From Bacillota bacterium (GTDB lineage Bacteria > Bacillota > Sulfobacillia > JAJZYS01 > JAJYTV01), in the NCBI GenBank assembly GCA_021810725.1, contig JAJZIE010000098.1:1-8678 (forward strand): DNA of 8,678 bases, read 5' to 3'. Positions within the stretch are counted from its first letter, which is position 1. Every line of letters begins with the position of its first letter. A program made the position numbers and the translations under genes. The notes below the pieces were generated by a model. It was given only the letters and a program-made list of their open reading frames with translations. It did not search any database and was not told the origin of the DNA. This document shows, one piece after another, positions 1 through 8,073 of the stretch.

Positions 1-1396
1 GGATGACGCGCAGGGACTGCGCGCGCTCGGGGATGGTGACGCCCATCAGCTTTTCGACGGCCATGGCGAAGCCGGAGCTGTTCATGAAGCTCGAGCAGTA
101 GTTGAGGCGGTCGCAGTACGGGATCATGTTGTGGTAGGTGTGGGTCTCGGCCATCTTCTCGAAGTTGCGGTGGAGATACCCGAGCTCCACATCCGCCTCG
201 CGCACCTTCTCTCCGTCGACCCTCGCGACGATGCGGAAGGTGCCGTGCGTCGCGGGATGCGAGGGACCGATGTTGAGGATCGTCGGCTGCTGCACGATCT
301 CCTGGCCGTCCTCGCCGATGGGCGAGCGCTCGGCGATCGGCAGGGTCGCCGGTTCGTCGAAGGGTTGGCGCAGCCCGGGCGGGTAGTCCCGGCGCATCGG
401 GTGGATGTTGCCGAAGCCGTTGTGCGTCAGGATGCGCCGAAGGTCTGGATGGCCAAGGAAGCGGATGCCGTAGAGGTCGTAGGCCTCGCGCTCGAACCAG
501 TTCGCACCGCGCCAGACAGGCGTCACGCTCTGAACGACGGGGTCGTCTTCGGGCACCCCCACCTCCAGGCGGATCTTGTGCCCGTGCTCGAGGGACCTGA
601 GGTGGTACACGACATCGAACCGCGGCGTGCGCTTCAGGTAATCGACGCCGCAGATGTCGAGCGGCATGTCGTAACTGAGCTCGGGGTCCTGGCGCAGGAG
701 CCTGGCCGCTTCCAGCAGCACCGACCGCTCGAGGCGCAGCGTGAGGTCGCTGCGGAAGTTCCTCACCGCGAGCACCTTGTCGCCGAAGGCCCGGCGGAGC
801 TTGTGGACCGCGAGACCTCCGGCGTCGCCTGCCGATGTGGAAAAGGCCTGCAGACCGTCGGCCGGGGGCATCAGTTTCGTCACGGACGCGTCATAGGTCC
901 AGGGGTGCGGTGGCCTGTGGCTGCGGCCACGCCGCAGACTGCCGTTCTTGATGCCCTCCTGCAGCGTGATGACCGCGTGCAGGACGGCTTCGGGGGTCGG
1001 CGGGCAGCCTGGAATGTAGACGTCGACCGGCAGGAACTCGTCGATGCCCTGGGCGACGTTGTACGAGCGGTAAAAGCCGCCCGAGACCGTGCAGGCGCCC
1101 ATCGCGATCACCCACTTCGGATCGGCGATCTGCTCGTAGATGTTCTTGAGGACCGGCACCATCTTGTCGGTGATCGTGCCCATGACGAGCAGGACATCCG
1201 ACTGCCTGGGGCTGAACCGCATCACCTCGGCGCCGAAGCGCGCCAGATCGTAGCGGGAGGAGGCGACGGACATGAACTCGATGGCGCAGCAGGCGGTGCC
1301 GAACGGGAGCGGCCAGAGCGACCCACCCTCGGCCCAGCGCGCGAGCGCGTCGAGGCGCGTCGTGACGAAGTTCTGCGGTTCGGTCTCGGCTGGCAT
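1..1396 (-). CDS. nuoBCD: NADH-quinone oxidoreductase, fused subunits B/C/D (3' end missing at window edge)
   Basis: One uninterrupted frame of 465 codons, open at position 1, reads as three complex I peripheral-arm subunits in a row. Residues about 1-160 are NuoB: Cys36-Cys37 (TACCAIEFM), Cys102 (GACTVSGG) and Cys131 (VYIPGCPPTPE) are the four ligands expected for cluster N2. After a linker at about 160-195, residues about 196-350 are NuoC, with its signature WFEREAYDLYGIRFLGHPDL at about 300-319. NuoD begins near 370 with LNIGPSHPATHG and VELGYLHRNFEKMAE, and only its first ~95 of roughly 400 residues are in the window. No stop or start-plus-SD junction separates the domains. The ATG is chosen because GAGGAG lies 8 nt upstream and NuoB homology starts at once. 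Family knowledge: these subunits carry the last Fe-S cluster and the quinone site. NuoCD fusions are common; a B/C/D fusion is rarer. No nuoA lies between narI and this gene. Confidence 0.95.
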   Translation of the reverse strand, partial: MPAETEPQNFVTTRLDALARWAEGGSLWPLPFGTACCAIEFMSVASSRYDLARFGAEVMRFSPRQSDVLLVMGTITDKMVPVLKNIYEQIADPKWVIAMGACTVSGGFYRSYNVAQGIDEFLPVDVYIPGCPPTPEAVLHAVITLQEGIKNGSLRRGRSHRPPHPWTYDASVTKLMPPADGLQAFSTSAGDAGGLAVHKLRRAFGDKVLAVRNFRSDLTLRLERSVLLEAARLLRQDPELSYDMPLDICGVDYLKRTPRFDVVYHLRSLEHGHKIRLEVGVPEDDPVVQSVTPVWRGANWFEREAYDLYGIRFLGHPDLRRILTHNGFGNIHPMRRDYPPGLRQPFDEPATLPIAERSPIGEDGQEIVQQPTILNIGPSHPATHGTFRIVARVDGEKVREADVELGYLHRNFEKMAETHTYHNMIPYCDRLNYCSSFMNSSGFAMAVEKLMGVTIPERAQSLRVI

Positions 1397-1524
1397 CAGG
1401 TCATCTCCTCGGCAGCGCAGCGCCAGCCGTTGCGACCGGCGCGTTCGATAGGGTCGCTTTCGGTCGGGGCCGATATACCCGCCGCAGCGCTGCCTGACGG
1501 CTCTGGCGGCCTGCGCCGCTTCAT
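1396..1524 (-). CDS. Possible 42-residue leader ORF overlapping the nuoBCD start
   Basis: An ATG at 1524 opens a 42-codon frame whose TGA shares one base with the nuoBCD ATG (TGATG), an arrangement typical of translational coupling. The product is arginine-rich at its N-terminus (MKRRRPPEPS), has no membrane segment, and is not NuoA, which is about 120 residues with three helices. An AAGG lies about 7 nt before the ATG. Against it: third codon positions look less GC-rich than in the nar genes, and a 42-codon open frame is unremarkable in GC-rich DNA. No function can be proposed. It may simply be untranslated leader. Confidence 0.2.
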   Translation of the reverse strand: MKRRRPPEPSGSAAAGISAPTESDPIERAGRNGWRCAAEEMT

Positions 1525-1567
1525 CTGCTGCCTTTTTTGAGGCTCGCCGACCTTGTGACGCGCTTGG
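1397..1567. other. narI-nuoBCD intergenic gap (171 bp)
   Basis: This is the only sizeable gap in the minus-strand gene series. I see no hairpin followed by a T-run in the direction of transcription, so read-through from nar into nuoBCD is possible. A weak promoter-like pair for nuoBCD can be drawn: minus-strand TATATC at 1477-1472, with CCGTCA at 1500-1495 about 17 bp upstream, matching the -35 consensus at only 3 of 6 positions. It is not a convincing call. The gap also holds the possible 42-codon ORF listed separately. Confidence 0.5.
1405..1410 (-). promoter_or_regulatory. Ribosome binding site of nuoBCD
   Basis: GAGGAG lies 8 nt upstream of the ATG at 1396-1394. It supports this start, since the frame also stays open a little further upstream. 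Confidence 0.7.
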
Positions 1568-2287
1568 CTACTCCGGATCCGGGTCGAGGCCCTGCTTCCG
1601 GCGCACAGGGCGCAGCCCGTAGCGGATCCGGTACTGGATCGGCGCGCGGCGCAGGTAGCCGAAGGGAAAGGTCCAGATGTGGACGAGGCGCGTCCAGGGC
1701 GAGATGGCGAAGAAGGTGAACGCCGCGACGATGTGGAGCTTGAAGATGAAAGGCACGCCGCGCATCAGGGCGATGTTCGGGTGCAGCACGAGGATGCCGC
1801 GGATCCAGGGGCCGATCGTGCTGCGATAGTGGTAGGCGCCGAAGAGCCAGTCGTAGACGCCCGTGATGCCCATGCCGAGCCCTACCGTCACGACGAGGGC
1901 GAGGAGCGCGACGAGGTCGCTCGTCGAGGTGCTGAGCAGCACCCTTTTCACCGAGAGGCGGCGCACGATCAGCAGGAAGAGACCGATCAGGGCCGCGATA
2001 CCGGTGATGCGCCCACCCGCGACGGCGACGAAGTGGTAGGCCTCCTGGCCGACGCCGATGGCGTTATAGAACTCCTTCGGGATCAAAAGCCCCGCGACGT
2101 GGCCCGCGAAGACGGCGAGGATGCCCCAGTGGAAGAGGGGGCTCGCGACGCGCAACTGGCGCTTTTCTAGTAGCTCGCTCGACTTCGACGTCCAGCCCAT
2201 GGGGTCGGTCGAGTAGCGGAAGAAGAGCCCGACCACCAGCAGGGTCAGGGTGATGTACGGGTAGATGATCCAGAGAAAGACGTCCAT
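1568..2287 (-). CDS. narI: Respiratory nitrate reductase gamma subunit (cytochrome b)
   Basis: A 239-residue integral membrane protein, close to the ~225 residues of E. coli NarI. It oxidises quinol at the outer face of the membrane and passes electrons through two b-type hemes to NarH. Five hydrophobic segments are visible, at about 3-24, 52-74, 90-110, 124-150 and 178-198. Four histidines match the heme ligands of the E. coli protein in spacing: His53 and His63 in segment 2 (SPLFHWGILAVFAGH), and His185 and His203 in and after segment 5 (FKLHIVAAF, RLVHIWTFPFGY). The C-terminal tail is arginine-rich, as expected on the cytoplasmic side where NarGH docks. The ATG has GGAGG 7 nt upstream and lies 20 nt after the narJ stop. 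It closes the nar operon. I see no defect. Confidence 0.97.
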   Translation of the reverse strand: MDVFLWIIYPYITLTLLVVGLFFRYSTDPMGWTSKSSELLEKRQLRVASPLFHWGILAVFAGHVAGLLIPKEFYNAIGVGQEAYHFVAVAGGRITGIAALIGLFLLIVRRLSVKRVLLSTSTSDLVALLALVVTVGLGMGITGVYDWLFGAYHYRSTIGPWIRGILVLHPNIALMRGVPFIFKLHIVAAFTFFAISPWTRLVHIWTFPFGYLRRAPIQYRIRYGLRPVRRKQGLDPDPE

Positions 2288-2307
2288 GGTCTCTCCTCCC
2301 GCCCCGG

Positions 2308-2901
2308 CTAGGACTGCGCGTGGTGCAGTGGGTAGGGTACGTCGTCCTCGGCGGCGCTACGCGCGGCGGGGGGCGCAAGACCGCCTGCCTCCCCGGATGT
2401 GGGCAGGACCGTGCCCGCGGCGGCGAGCAGGAAGCGGTAGGGGCTTTTCGCCCGCGCGAGGTTTGCTGTGAGCCGCCCGACGCACCGCCCGACGCGCGGG
2501 GCGAGGTCGTCACCGCTTTTCGGCCGCACGGCGAGCAGCTCGAGCAGGAGGGGCAGGTAGTCCGGCAGCTCGTCCTCGGGCACCTCATAGCCGGCCTCGC
2601 GCGCACGCCCTTTGAGGTCCAGGAGCAGCCGGGCCCGCTCGGAGCCTTCGCCCGCCTCGTGGAACGTGAGGTAGAGCGCGTTCTCCTCGTGGAAGTCGAA
2701 GATCTCGGAGTAATGGGCCGCGAGCTCGGCTTGCGGCATGGTGCGAATCTCCCGCAGGAAGCGGCCGAGGAGGTCCCGTCCGTCGCCCGCCGCAAGGCTG
2801 CGCGCAAGGCGCTCGCACTCGCCGAGGAGGCGCCCGCGCTCCTCATCGGGATAGTCGAGCAGGAGCGAGGCGAGCTTCAGGAGCTTCTGCCTTCCCGTCA
2901 T
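2308..2901 (-). CDS. narJ: Nitrate reductase assembly chaperone (delta subunit)
   Basis: A 197-residue soluble protein of the NarJ/TorD-like chaperone family. It binds apo-NarG, promotes insertion of the molybdenum cofactor and Fe-S cluster, and is not part of the mature enzyme. Conserved family stretches are visible: LLLDYPDEE near the N-terminus, AAHYSEIFDF at about 61-70, and ELPDYLPLLLELLAV at about 111-125, which corresponds to the ELPDHLPLYLEYLA region of E. coli NarJ. It is about 40 residues shorter than the 236-residue E. coli protein, and the loss is in the variable C-terminal part. The ATG overlaps the narH TGA in an ATGA, so it is probably translated by coupling, since its own SD is weak. 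The same frame stays open far upstream through narH, but that extension is a shadow of narH and not protein. Confidence 0.95.
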   Translation of the reverse strand: MTGRQKLLKLASLLLDYPDEERGRLLGECERLARSLAAGDGRDLLGRFLREIRTMPQAELAAHYSEIFDFHEENALYLTFHEAGEGSERARLLLDLKGRAREAGYEVPEDELPDYLPLLLELLAVRPKSGDDLAPRVGRCVGRLTANLARAKSPYRFLLAAAGTVLPTSGEAGGLAPPAARSAAEDDVPYPLHHAQS

Positions 2902-4391
2902 GGCTGCGGCCTGCGCTCGCGCGCCCGTGTCAGGAGTCCTTCGGGCGGGATCAGCTCGTCGAACGACGCGGCCCCCTGCGCCAGCGCGACGTTCGGGTTG
3001 CCCTCGCGCCTTGCCGTGGGGATCACGTAGCGGTCGTTGTATTTCGCGATCGCGAGGAGGCGCACCATCTGCTCGACGTCGTCCGCCGTGAGACCTGCGG
3101 CCTCGAGGTAGCCGGGGTCCTCGGGAAGCCCAAGCATGCGTCGGCGCATCTGCATGCGCATCGCCGCGAGCTTTATGAGCACCCTCCGGATCACCGCCGT
3201 GTCGCCGGCTGAGAGCAGGTTTGCGAGGTACTCCTGCGGGATGCGCATGGCGTCGATCGCCGGCAGCACCTCGGCGGCGTCCAGGCTGCCCTTCGCCTCG
3301 AGCGGCTCGAGCATGGGGCTCAAGGGCGGGATGTACCAGACCATCGGCAGGGTGCGGAACTCGGGATGGAGCGGCAAGGCGATCCCCCATGTGACGGCGA
3401 GCTTGTAGACGGGAGACGCTTGCGCCGCCTTGAGCCAGGCCTCGTTGATGCCGTCTGCGCGGGCCCTTTCGATGACTTTGGGGTCCCGCGGATCGAGGAA
3501 GAGGGAGAGCTGCGAGCGCACGAGATCCTGCTCCCGCTCCGCCGAGGCCGCCTCCTTGACGCGGTCCGCGTCGTAGAGCAGGACGCCGAGGTAGCGTAGG
3601 CGCCCGACGCAGGTCTCGGAGCAGATCGTCGGCATGCCCGCCTCGATGCGCGGGTAGCAGAAGGTGCACTTCTCCGCCTTGTAGGTGCGCCAGTTGAAAT
3701 AGACTTTCTTGTAGGGGCAGCCGCTGACGCAGTAGCGCCAGCCGCGGCAGGCCTCCTCGTCGACGAGCACGATGCCGTCCTCCTGGCGCTTGTAGATCGC
3801 CCCCGAGGGACAGGAGGCGACGCAGGACGGATTGAGGCAGTGCTCGCAGATGCGCGGCAGGTAGAACATGAAGGTCTGCTCGAAGGCGAACTGCACCTGC
3901 CGCTCGATGCCCCGCATGTCCGGGTCGAAGCGGCAGCGCTCGGGGGCCCCCGCGAGGTCGTCCTCCCAGTTGGGGCCCCAGTCGGGCTGGTCGATCGGCT
4001 CGCCCGTCAGGTGCGAGCGCGGCCTGGCCACCGGCAGATGGTCGGTCGGGGGACTGTCGATCACGGTGGAGTAGTCGTAGGTCCAGGGGGCGCCATAGTC
4101 GTCGATCTCCGGCAGGTCCGGGTTGTAGAAGAGGTTCAGGAGGCGCTTCGCCGCCGAGCCGCCGCGCAGGACGAGCTCGCCCTTGCGCAACGTCCAGCCG
4201 CCCTTCCGCTCTTCCTGGTCCTCCCAGCGCTTGGGGTACCCGAGGCCGGGCTTCGTCTCGACGTTGTTGTAGTACATGTACTCGGCGCCGATGCGGTTCG
4301 TCCAGGTGTTCTTGCAGGTCACGCTGCAGGTGTGGCAGCCGATGCACTTGTCGAGGTTCATCACCATCGCGACCTGCGCCTTAATCGACAA
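2898..4391 (-). CDS. narH: Respiratory nitrate reductase beta subunit (four Fe-S clusters)
   Basis: A 497-residue electron-transfer subunit (E. coli NarH: 512) linking the NarI hemes to NarG on the cytoplasmic side. Ferredoxin-like cysteine groups are complete: Cys16/19/22/26 (DKCIGCHTCSVTC), Cys182/185/190/194 (CEHCLNPSCVASC), Cys215/221/225 (CRGWRYCVSGC) and Cys242/245/257/261 (KCTFCYP, ICSETCVGR). Trp218 replaces a cysteine in the third group, the hallmark of the one [3Fe-4S] cluster in NarH, leaving three [4Fe-4S] clusters. The start is a TTG: it aligns exactly with the E. coli N-terminus (16 residues to the first Cys) and has GGAGGTG 7 nt upstream. The TTG lies inside the end of narG, giving an 11-bp overlap, and the TGA overlaps narJ. 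The next ATG is 8 codons in and lacks this SD. Confidence 0.97.
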   Translation of the reverse strand: MSIKAQVAMVMNLDKCIGCHTCSVTCKNTWTNRIGAEYMYYNNVETKPGLGYPKRWEDQEERKGGWTLRKGELVLRGGSAAKRLLNLFYNPDLPEIDDYGAPWTYDYSTVIDSPPTDHLPVARPRSHLTGEPIDQPDWGPNWEDDLAGAPERCRFDPDMRGIERQVQFAFEQTFMFYLPRICEHCLNPSCVASCPSGAIYKRQEDGIVLVDEEACRGWRYCVSGCPYKKVYFNWRTYKAEKCTFCYPRIEAGMPTICSETCVGRLRYLGVLLYDADRVKEAASAEREQDLVRSQLSLFLDPRDPKVIERARADGINEAWLKAAQASPVYKLAVTWGIALPLHPEFRTLPMVWYIPPLSPMLEPLEAKGSLDAAEVLPAIDAMRIPQEYLANLLSAGDTAVIRRVLIKLAAMRMQMRRRMLGLPEDPGYLEAAGLTADDVEQMVRLLAIAKYNDRYVIPTARREGNPNVALAQGAASFDELIPPEGLLTRARERRPQP

Positions 4392-7300
4392 GCCAGCGCA
4401 CCTCCCCCAGGCGCCGCACGACGACGAACTCGTCCCGTTGGTGTCCGCACGGCCCGTAGTAGTTGAAGCCGTAGCTGAACTGGGCGTAGCCGCCGATCAT
4501 GTGGGTCGGCTTCGGCACGATGCGCGTCATGCTGTTGTGCACGCCGCCGCGGTCGCCCGTGACGGCCGTCGCGGGGATCGCAACCGTCTGGTCCGGCGCG
4601 TGGTACATGATCGAGACGCCGATGGGGATGCGGTGGCTCACCACCGCCCGCACCGCGGTCGCCCCGTTGCGGTTGAACACCTCGACCCAGTCGTTGTCGC
4701 GCACCGAGATCGCCTCGGCGTCCTTGGGACTCAGCCAGATCACCGGCCCGCCGCGGAAGAGCGAGAGCATGGTGAGCGTGTCGCCGTAGGTGGTGTGGAT
4801 CGACCACTTGTTGTGGGGCGTCAGAAAGCGCAGGGTCACCTGCGGGCGGTCCTGCGCGGGTCCGTCGATGCCCTTGGGGAAGGGCGGCCGCTCGAGCGGC
4901 GGCCGGTAGAGCGGCAGACCCTCGCCGAAATCGAGCATCACCTCGTGGTCCATGTAGAACTGCTGGCGGCCTGTCACGGTGCGCCAGGGGATGCCGAGGT
5001 CGACATTGCTCGTGAAGGGCGAGTAGCGGCGCTCGTGCGTCTCGATGCCGCTCCAGGTCGGGGCGGTGATCGTCAGGCGCGGCTGCGCGACAAGGTCGTT
5101 GAAGGAGAAGAACTCCTGCTCGCGCCCGTCGGCGAGTTGCGCGAGCGTCAGGCCCGTCGTCTTCTCGAGCGCGTGCCAGGCCGCCACCGCCCGCCGGCCG
5201 TTCGTCGTGCCGGAAAGGCGCAGGATGGCCTCGGCGGCGTTGCGGTCATCGGCGAGCGACGGGCCCGTGGGGACACCGTTCGCCGGCGAGGGGCCGAGCG
5301 CCGCGAGGAGCTGCCCGTACGCCTCCTCGGCGGTCGAGACGACGCCCTTCGCGGACTGCTGCACGGCCCGGGGCCCCAAGGTGATCATGCGGTCGTAGAC
5401 GAGAGAGAAGTCGCGCGGCACGAGGAAGAAGCGCGGCATGGTGCGGCCCGGCACCGGCTCCGTCTCGCCCGCCCGCCAGTCCCGCACCTTGCCGAGCGGC
5501 TGCGCGAGCTCCGATCGGGTGTCGTGCAGCAGGGGCGCCATCATGAGGTCCTGTTGGGACGGGAGGTGCTCCTTCGCGAGCCGCGAGAAGACCCTCGCGA
5601 TCTCGGAGAAGGTGCCCCAGTCGCTCCTCGCCTCCCAGGGCGGCGAGATCGCCGGCGTGAACGGATGGATGTAGGGGTGCATGTCGGTCGTCGAGATGTC
5701 GTGCTTCTCGTACCACGTGGCGGCGGGCAGCACGACGTCGCTGAAGAGGCCGGTGCCCGTCATGCGGAAGTCGATGTCGACGAGGAGGTCGAGCTTGCCC
5801 CGCGGCGCGGGTTCCTTGAACTGCACGGTATGGAGCCCGGGATCGGCCTTGGGCTCCGCGAGGATGTGGCCTTCCGCCCCGAGGAGATGCTCGCGGAAGT
5901 ACTCGTAGCCCTTGCCGTTCGACGTCAGGAGGTTGCCCCGCCAGACGAAGAGCAGGCGCGGGAAGTTCTCGGGCTCGGACGGCTCCTCCACCGCGAAGCG
6001 GAGGTCGCCCTTCTGCAGCCGCTCCGCCACGTGCCGCGCGACCTCCTCGTCGGTCGTGCAGCCCGCGGCCTCGGCCTTCTTCGCCACCTCGAGGGAACTC
6101 TCGTTGAACTGGGGGTAGGAGGGGAGCCAGCCGAGCCGTACGGCGAGGGCGTTCATGTCCGCCGCGTGGAGGTTCGAGAACCGCCCGCCGAGAGGTGACG
6201 AGACTTCGAGGAGCTTCGTGTCGTCGTAGCGGTACTGCTCCGTCGCGAAGTAGAAGAAGGACGTGCCGTTCTGCCAGCGCGTCGCGGGCAGCCAATCCGA
6301 GGCGAACGCCAGGGTGCTGAAACCCTCCAGCGGGCGGATCTTCTCCTGCCCGACGTAGTGCGCCCAGCCGCCGCCGTTGACCCCCTCGCCGCCGGTGAGG
6401 AGCACGAGGTTGAGGATGGCGCGGTAGGTCATGTCGCTGTGGTACCAGTGGTTGACGCCGGCGCCCATCGCGATCATCGCCCTGCCCTTGGTGCGCGCCG
6501 CGGTGTCGGCGAATTCGCGCGCGACGGCGATGGCCTGTCCGCGTGGCACGCCGGTGATCGCCTCCTGCCAGGCCGGCGTGTACGGCGTGGGGTCGTCGTA
6601 GTCCTTGGGATAGTCGCCTGCGAGCCCGCGGGCGATGCCGACGTTCGCGAGCATGAGGTCGTAGACCGTCGCGACGAGCAGATCGCCATCCTCCGTCTTG
6701 AGCCGCCGCACCGGCGCGTGGCGCAGGAGTACCTGTCGTTCGCCGTCGCCGAAATAAGGAAAGAGGATGGGAAGGGCCCCGTCCGGGCCGTGCAGGAAGG
6801 TGAGCTCGGGTTCGATCTTCCGGTCGTCCGGCGCGTCGAGCGAGAGGTTCCAGCGGCCCGAGCCGTCCCAGCGATAGCCGATCGTGCCGTTCGGAGCGAG
6901 AGGTTTGTCCTGCCCCTCGTCCCATACGAGCGGTTTCCACTCGGCCTCCTTGGCCTCAAGCCCGAGGTCGGCCATGTTGAGGAAGCGGTCCGGGGCATAG
7001 CCAGACTTCCCTCCTGCCGACGCCTCGCGCAGCAGGACAAGGAACGGCAGGTCGGTGAAGCGCCTGACGTAGCCGAGGAAGTAGTCGCAGGGGTGCTCGA
7101 CATAGAACTCGCGCAGCACGACATGGGTCATCGCCATGGCGAGCGCGCCGTCCGTGCCGGGCCGCGCCGGCAGCCAGGTATCTGAGAACTTGACATACTC
7201 GGCGTAGTCCGGGCTCACGGCCGCGATCTTCGTGCCGTGGTAGCGCGTCTCCACCATGAAGTGGGCGTCCGGCGTCCTGGTCTGGGGCAGGTTCGTGCCC

Positions 7301-8073
7301 CAGATGATCATGTAGGCGGCGTTGTACCAGTCGCCGCTCTCGGGCACGTCGGTCTGCTCGCCCCAGATCTGCGGCGAGGCGATCGGCAGGTCGGCGAACC
7401 AGTCGTAGAAACTGAGCACGGTGCCGCCGATCAGCGAGAGGAAGCGCACGCCCGACGCGTAGCTGACCATCGACATCGCCGGGATCGGCGTGAAGCCGAC
7501 GACGCGGTCGGGACCCCAGCGCTGGATCGTGTGCACCGTGGCGGCCGCGATCAGCTCCGTGACCTCGTCCCAGGTGGAGCGGACGAAGCCGCCCTTGCCG
7601 CGGGCGGAGCGGTAGCTCCTGGCCTTCTCGGGATCCTCGACGATCGAGGCCCAGGCCGCGACCGGGTCGGCGCTGCCTTTGCGCGCCGCCCGCCACAGCT
7701 TCAGCAGCGCCCCGCGCACGTACGGGTACTTGACGCGCAGGGGGCTGTAGGCGTACCAGGAGAAGCTCGCGCCGCGCGGGCAGCCCCTCGGCTCGTACTC
7801 CGGCGTGTCCGGCCCGAGCGAGGGATAGTCCGTCTCCTGCGTCTCCCAGACGATGAGGCCGTCCTTGATGTAGACCTTCCAGCTGCACGAGCCCGTGCAG
7901 TTCACGCCGTGCGTCGTCCGCACCTCGCGGTCGTGCTGCCAGCGGTCGCGGTAGACCCGCTCCCAGTTCCGGTCCCGCACCGATTCCTCCGACCAGCCTT
8001 CAGCGGAGAACGGGCCTTTCCTGAGGTAGGCGAGCGAACGGTAGAGTCCTGATGTGCGGGGGATGGCGACCAC
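4381..8073 (-). CDS. narG: Respiratory nitrate reductase alpha subunit (Mo-bisMGD, nitrate to nitrite)
   Basis: The catalytic subunit, 1230 residues from a GTG at 8073 (E. coli NarG: 1247). It belongs to the DMSO-reductase molybdoenzyme family. His55, Cys59, Cys63 and Cys98 (THGVNCTGSC, PRGCPRG) match the unusual His/Cys3 ligands of cluster FS0. Asp242 in GEQTDVPES matches the Asp that coordinates molybdenum. Further family blocks are GAGVNHWYHSDMTYR (about 537-551), GGGWAHYVGQEK (about 567-578) and the C-terminal cofactor-binding domain from about 1083 (FLTPHNKWSIH) with KPTHMIGGYAQ. There is no twin-arginine signal, so the enzyme faces the cytoplasm like classical Nar rather than exported archaeal or Nxr types. 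The start is uncertain: an ATG at 8262 gives 1293 residues with 60-odd unconserved ones, while a strong SD at 8078-8073 points to an ATC at 8064 (1227 residues). GTG is a compromise. It leads the narGHJI operon. Confidence 0.97.
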   Translation of the reverse strand: MVAIPRTSGLYRSLAYLRKGPFSAEGWSEESVRDRNWERVYRDRWQHDREVRTTHGVNCTGSCSWKVYIKDGLIVWETQETDYPSLGPDTPEYEPRGCPRGASFSWYAYSPLRVKYPYVRGALLKLWRAARKGSADPVAAWASIVEDPEKARSYRSARGKGGFVRSTWDEVTELIAAATVHTIQRWGPDRVVGFTPIPAMSMVSYASGVRFLSLIGGTVLSFYDWFADLPIASPQIWGEQTDVPESGDWYNAAYMIIWGTNLPQTRTPDAHFMVETRYHGTKIAAVSPDYAEYVKFSDTWLPARPGTDGALAMAMTHVVLREFYVEHPCDYFLGYVRRFTDLPFLVLLREASAGGKSGYAPDRFLNMADLGLEAKEAEWKPLVWDEGQDKPLAPNGTIGYRWDGSGRWNLSLDAPDDRKIEPELTFLHGPDGALPILFPYFGDGERQVLLRHAPVRRLKTEDGDLLVATVYDLMLANVGIARGLAGDYPKDYDDPTPYTPAWQEAITGVPRGQAIAVAREFADTAARTKGRAMIAMGAGVNHWYHSDMTYRAILNLVLLTGGEGVNGGGWAHYVGQEKIRPLEGFSTLAFASDWLPATRWQNGTSFFYFATEQYRYDDTKLLEVSSPLGGRFSNLHAADMNALAVRLGWLPSYPQFNESSLEVAKKAEAAGCTTDEEVARHVAERLQKGDLRFAVEEPSEPENFPRLLFVWRGNLLTSNGKGYEYFREHLLGAEGHILAEPKADPGLHTVQFKEPAPRGKLDLLVDIDFRMTGTGLFSDVVLPAATWYEKHDISTTDMHPYIHPFTPAISPPWEARSDWGTFSEIARVFSRLAKEHLPSQQDLMMAPLLHDTRSELAQPLGKVRDWRAGETEPVPGRTMPRFFLVPRDFSLVYDRMITLGPRAVQQSAKGVVSTAEEAYGQLLAALGPSPANGVPTGPSLADDRNAAEAILRLSGTTNGRRAVAAWHALEKTTGLTLAQLADGREQEFFSFNDLVAQPRLTITAPTWSGIETHERRYSPFTSNVDLGIPWRTVTGRQQFYMDHEVMLDFGEGLPLYRPPLERPPFPKGIDGPAQDRPQVTLRFLTPHNKWSIHTTYGDTLTMLSLFRGGPVIWLSPKDAEAISVRDNDWVEVFNRNGATAVRAVVSHRIPIGVSIMYHAPDQTVAIPATAVTGDRGGVHNSMTRIVPKPTHMIGGYAQFSYGFNYYGPCGHQRDEFVVVRRLGEVRWLVD
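4399..4405 (-). promoter_or_regulatory. Ribosome binding site that fixes the TTG start of narH
   Basis: GGAGGTG lies within the last codons of narG, 7 nt before the TTG at 4391-4389. It is a strong SD at good spacing and decides in favour of TTG over the downstream ATG. Confidence 0.8.

Noticed and set aside
1506..1537. Possible plus-strand terminator: GCGGC/GCCGC hairpin followed by a T-run
   Set aside because: About 12 nt separate the 5-bp stem from the T-run, and no plus-strand gene ends here.
131..1540. Plus-strand open frame of 469 codons
   Set aside because: It lies antisense to nuoBCD, whose frame carries all the expected motifs. The composition is typical of a GC-rich antisense shadow.
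2902..4347. Long in-frame upstream extension of narJ on the minus strand
   Set aside because: It overlaps narH completely, and the narJ homology begins at the ATG at 2901, which forms an ATGA overlap with narH.
4276..6198. Plus-strand open frame of 640 codons
   Set aside because: Antisense to the start of narH and the C-terminal half of narG. It is Arg/His/Val/Ala-rich with no recognisable domain and is explained by codon bias of the real genes.
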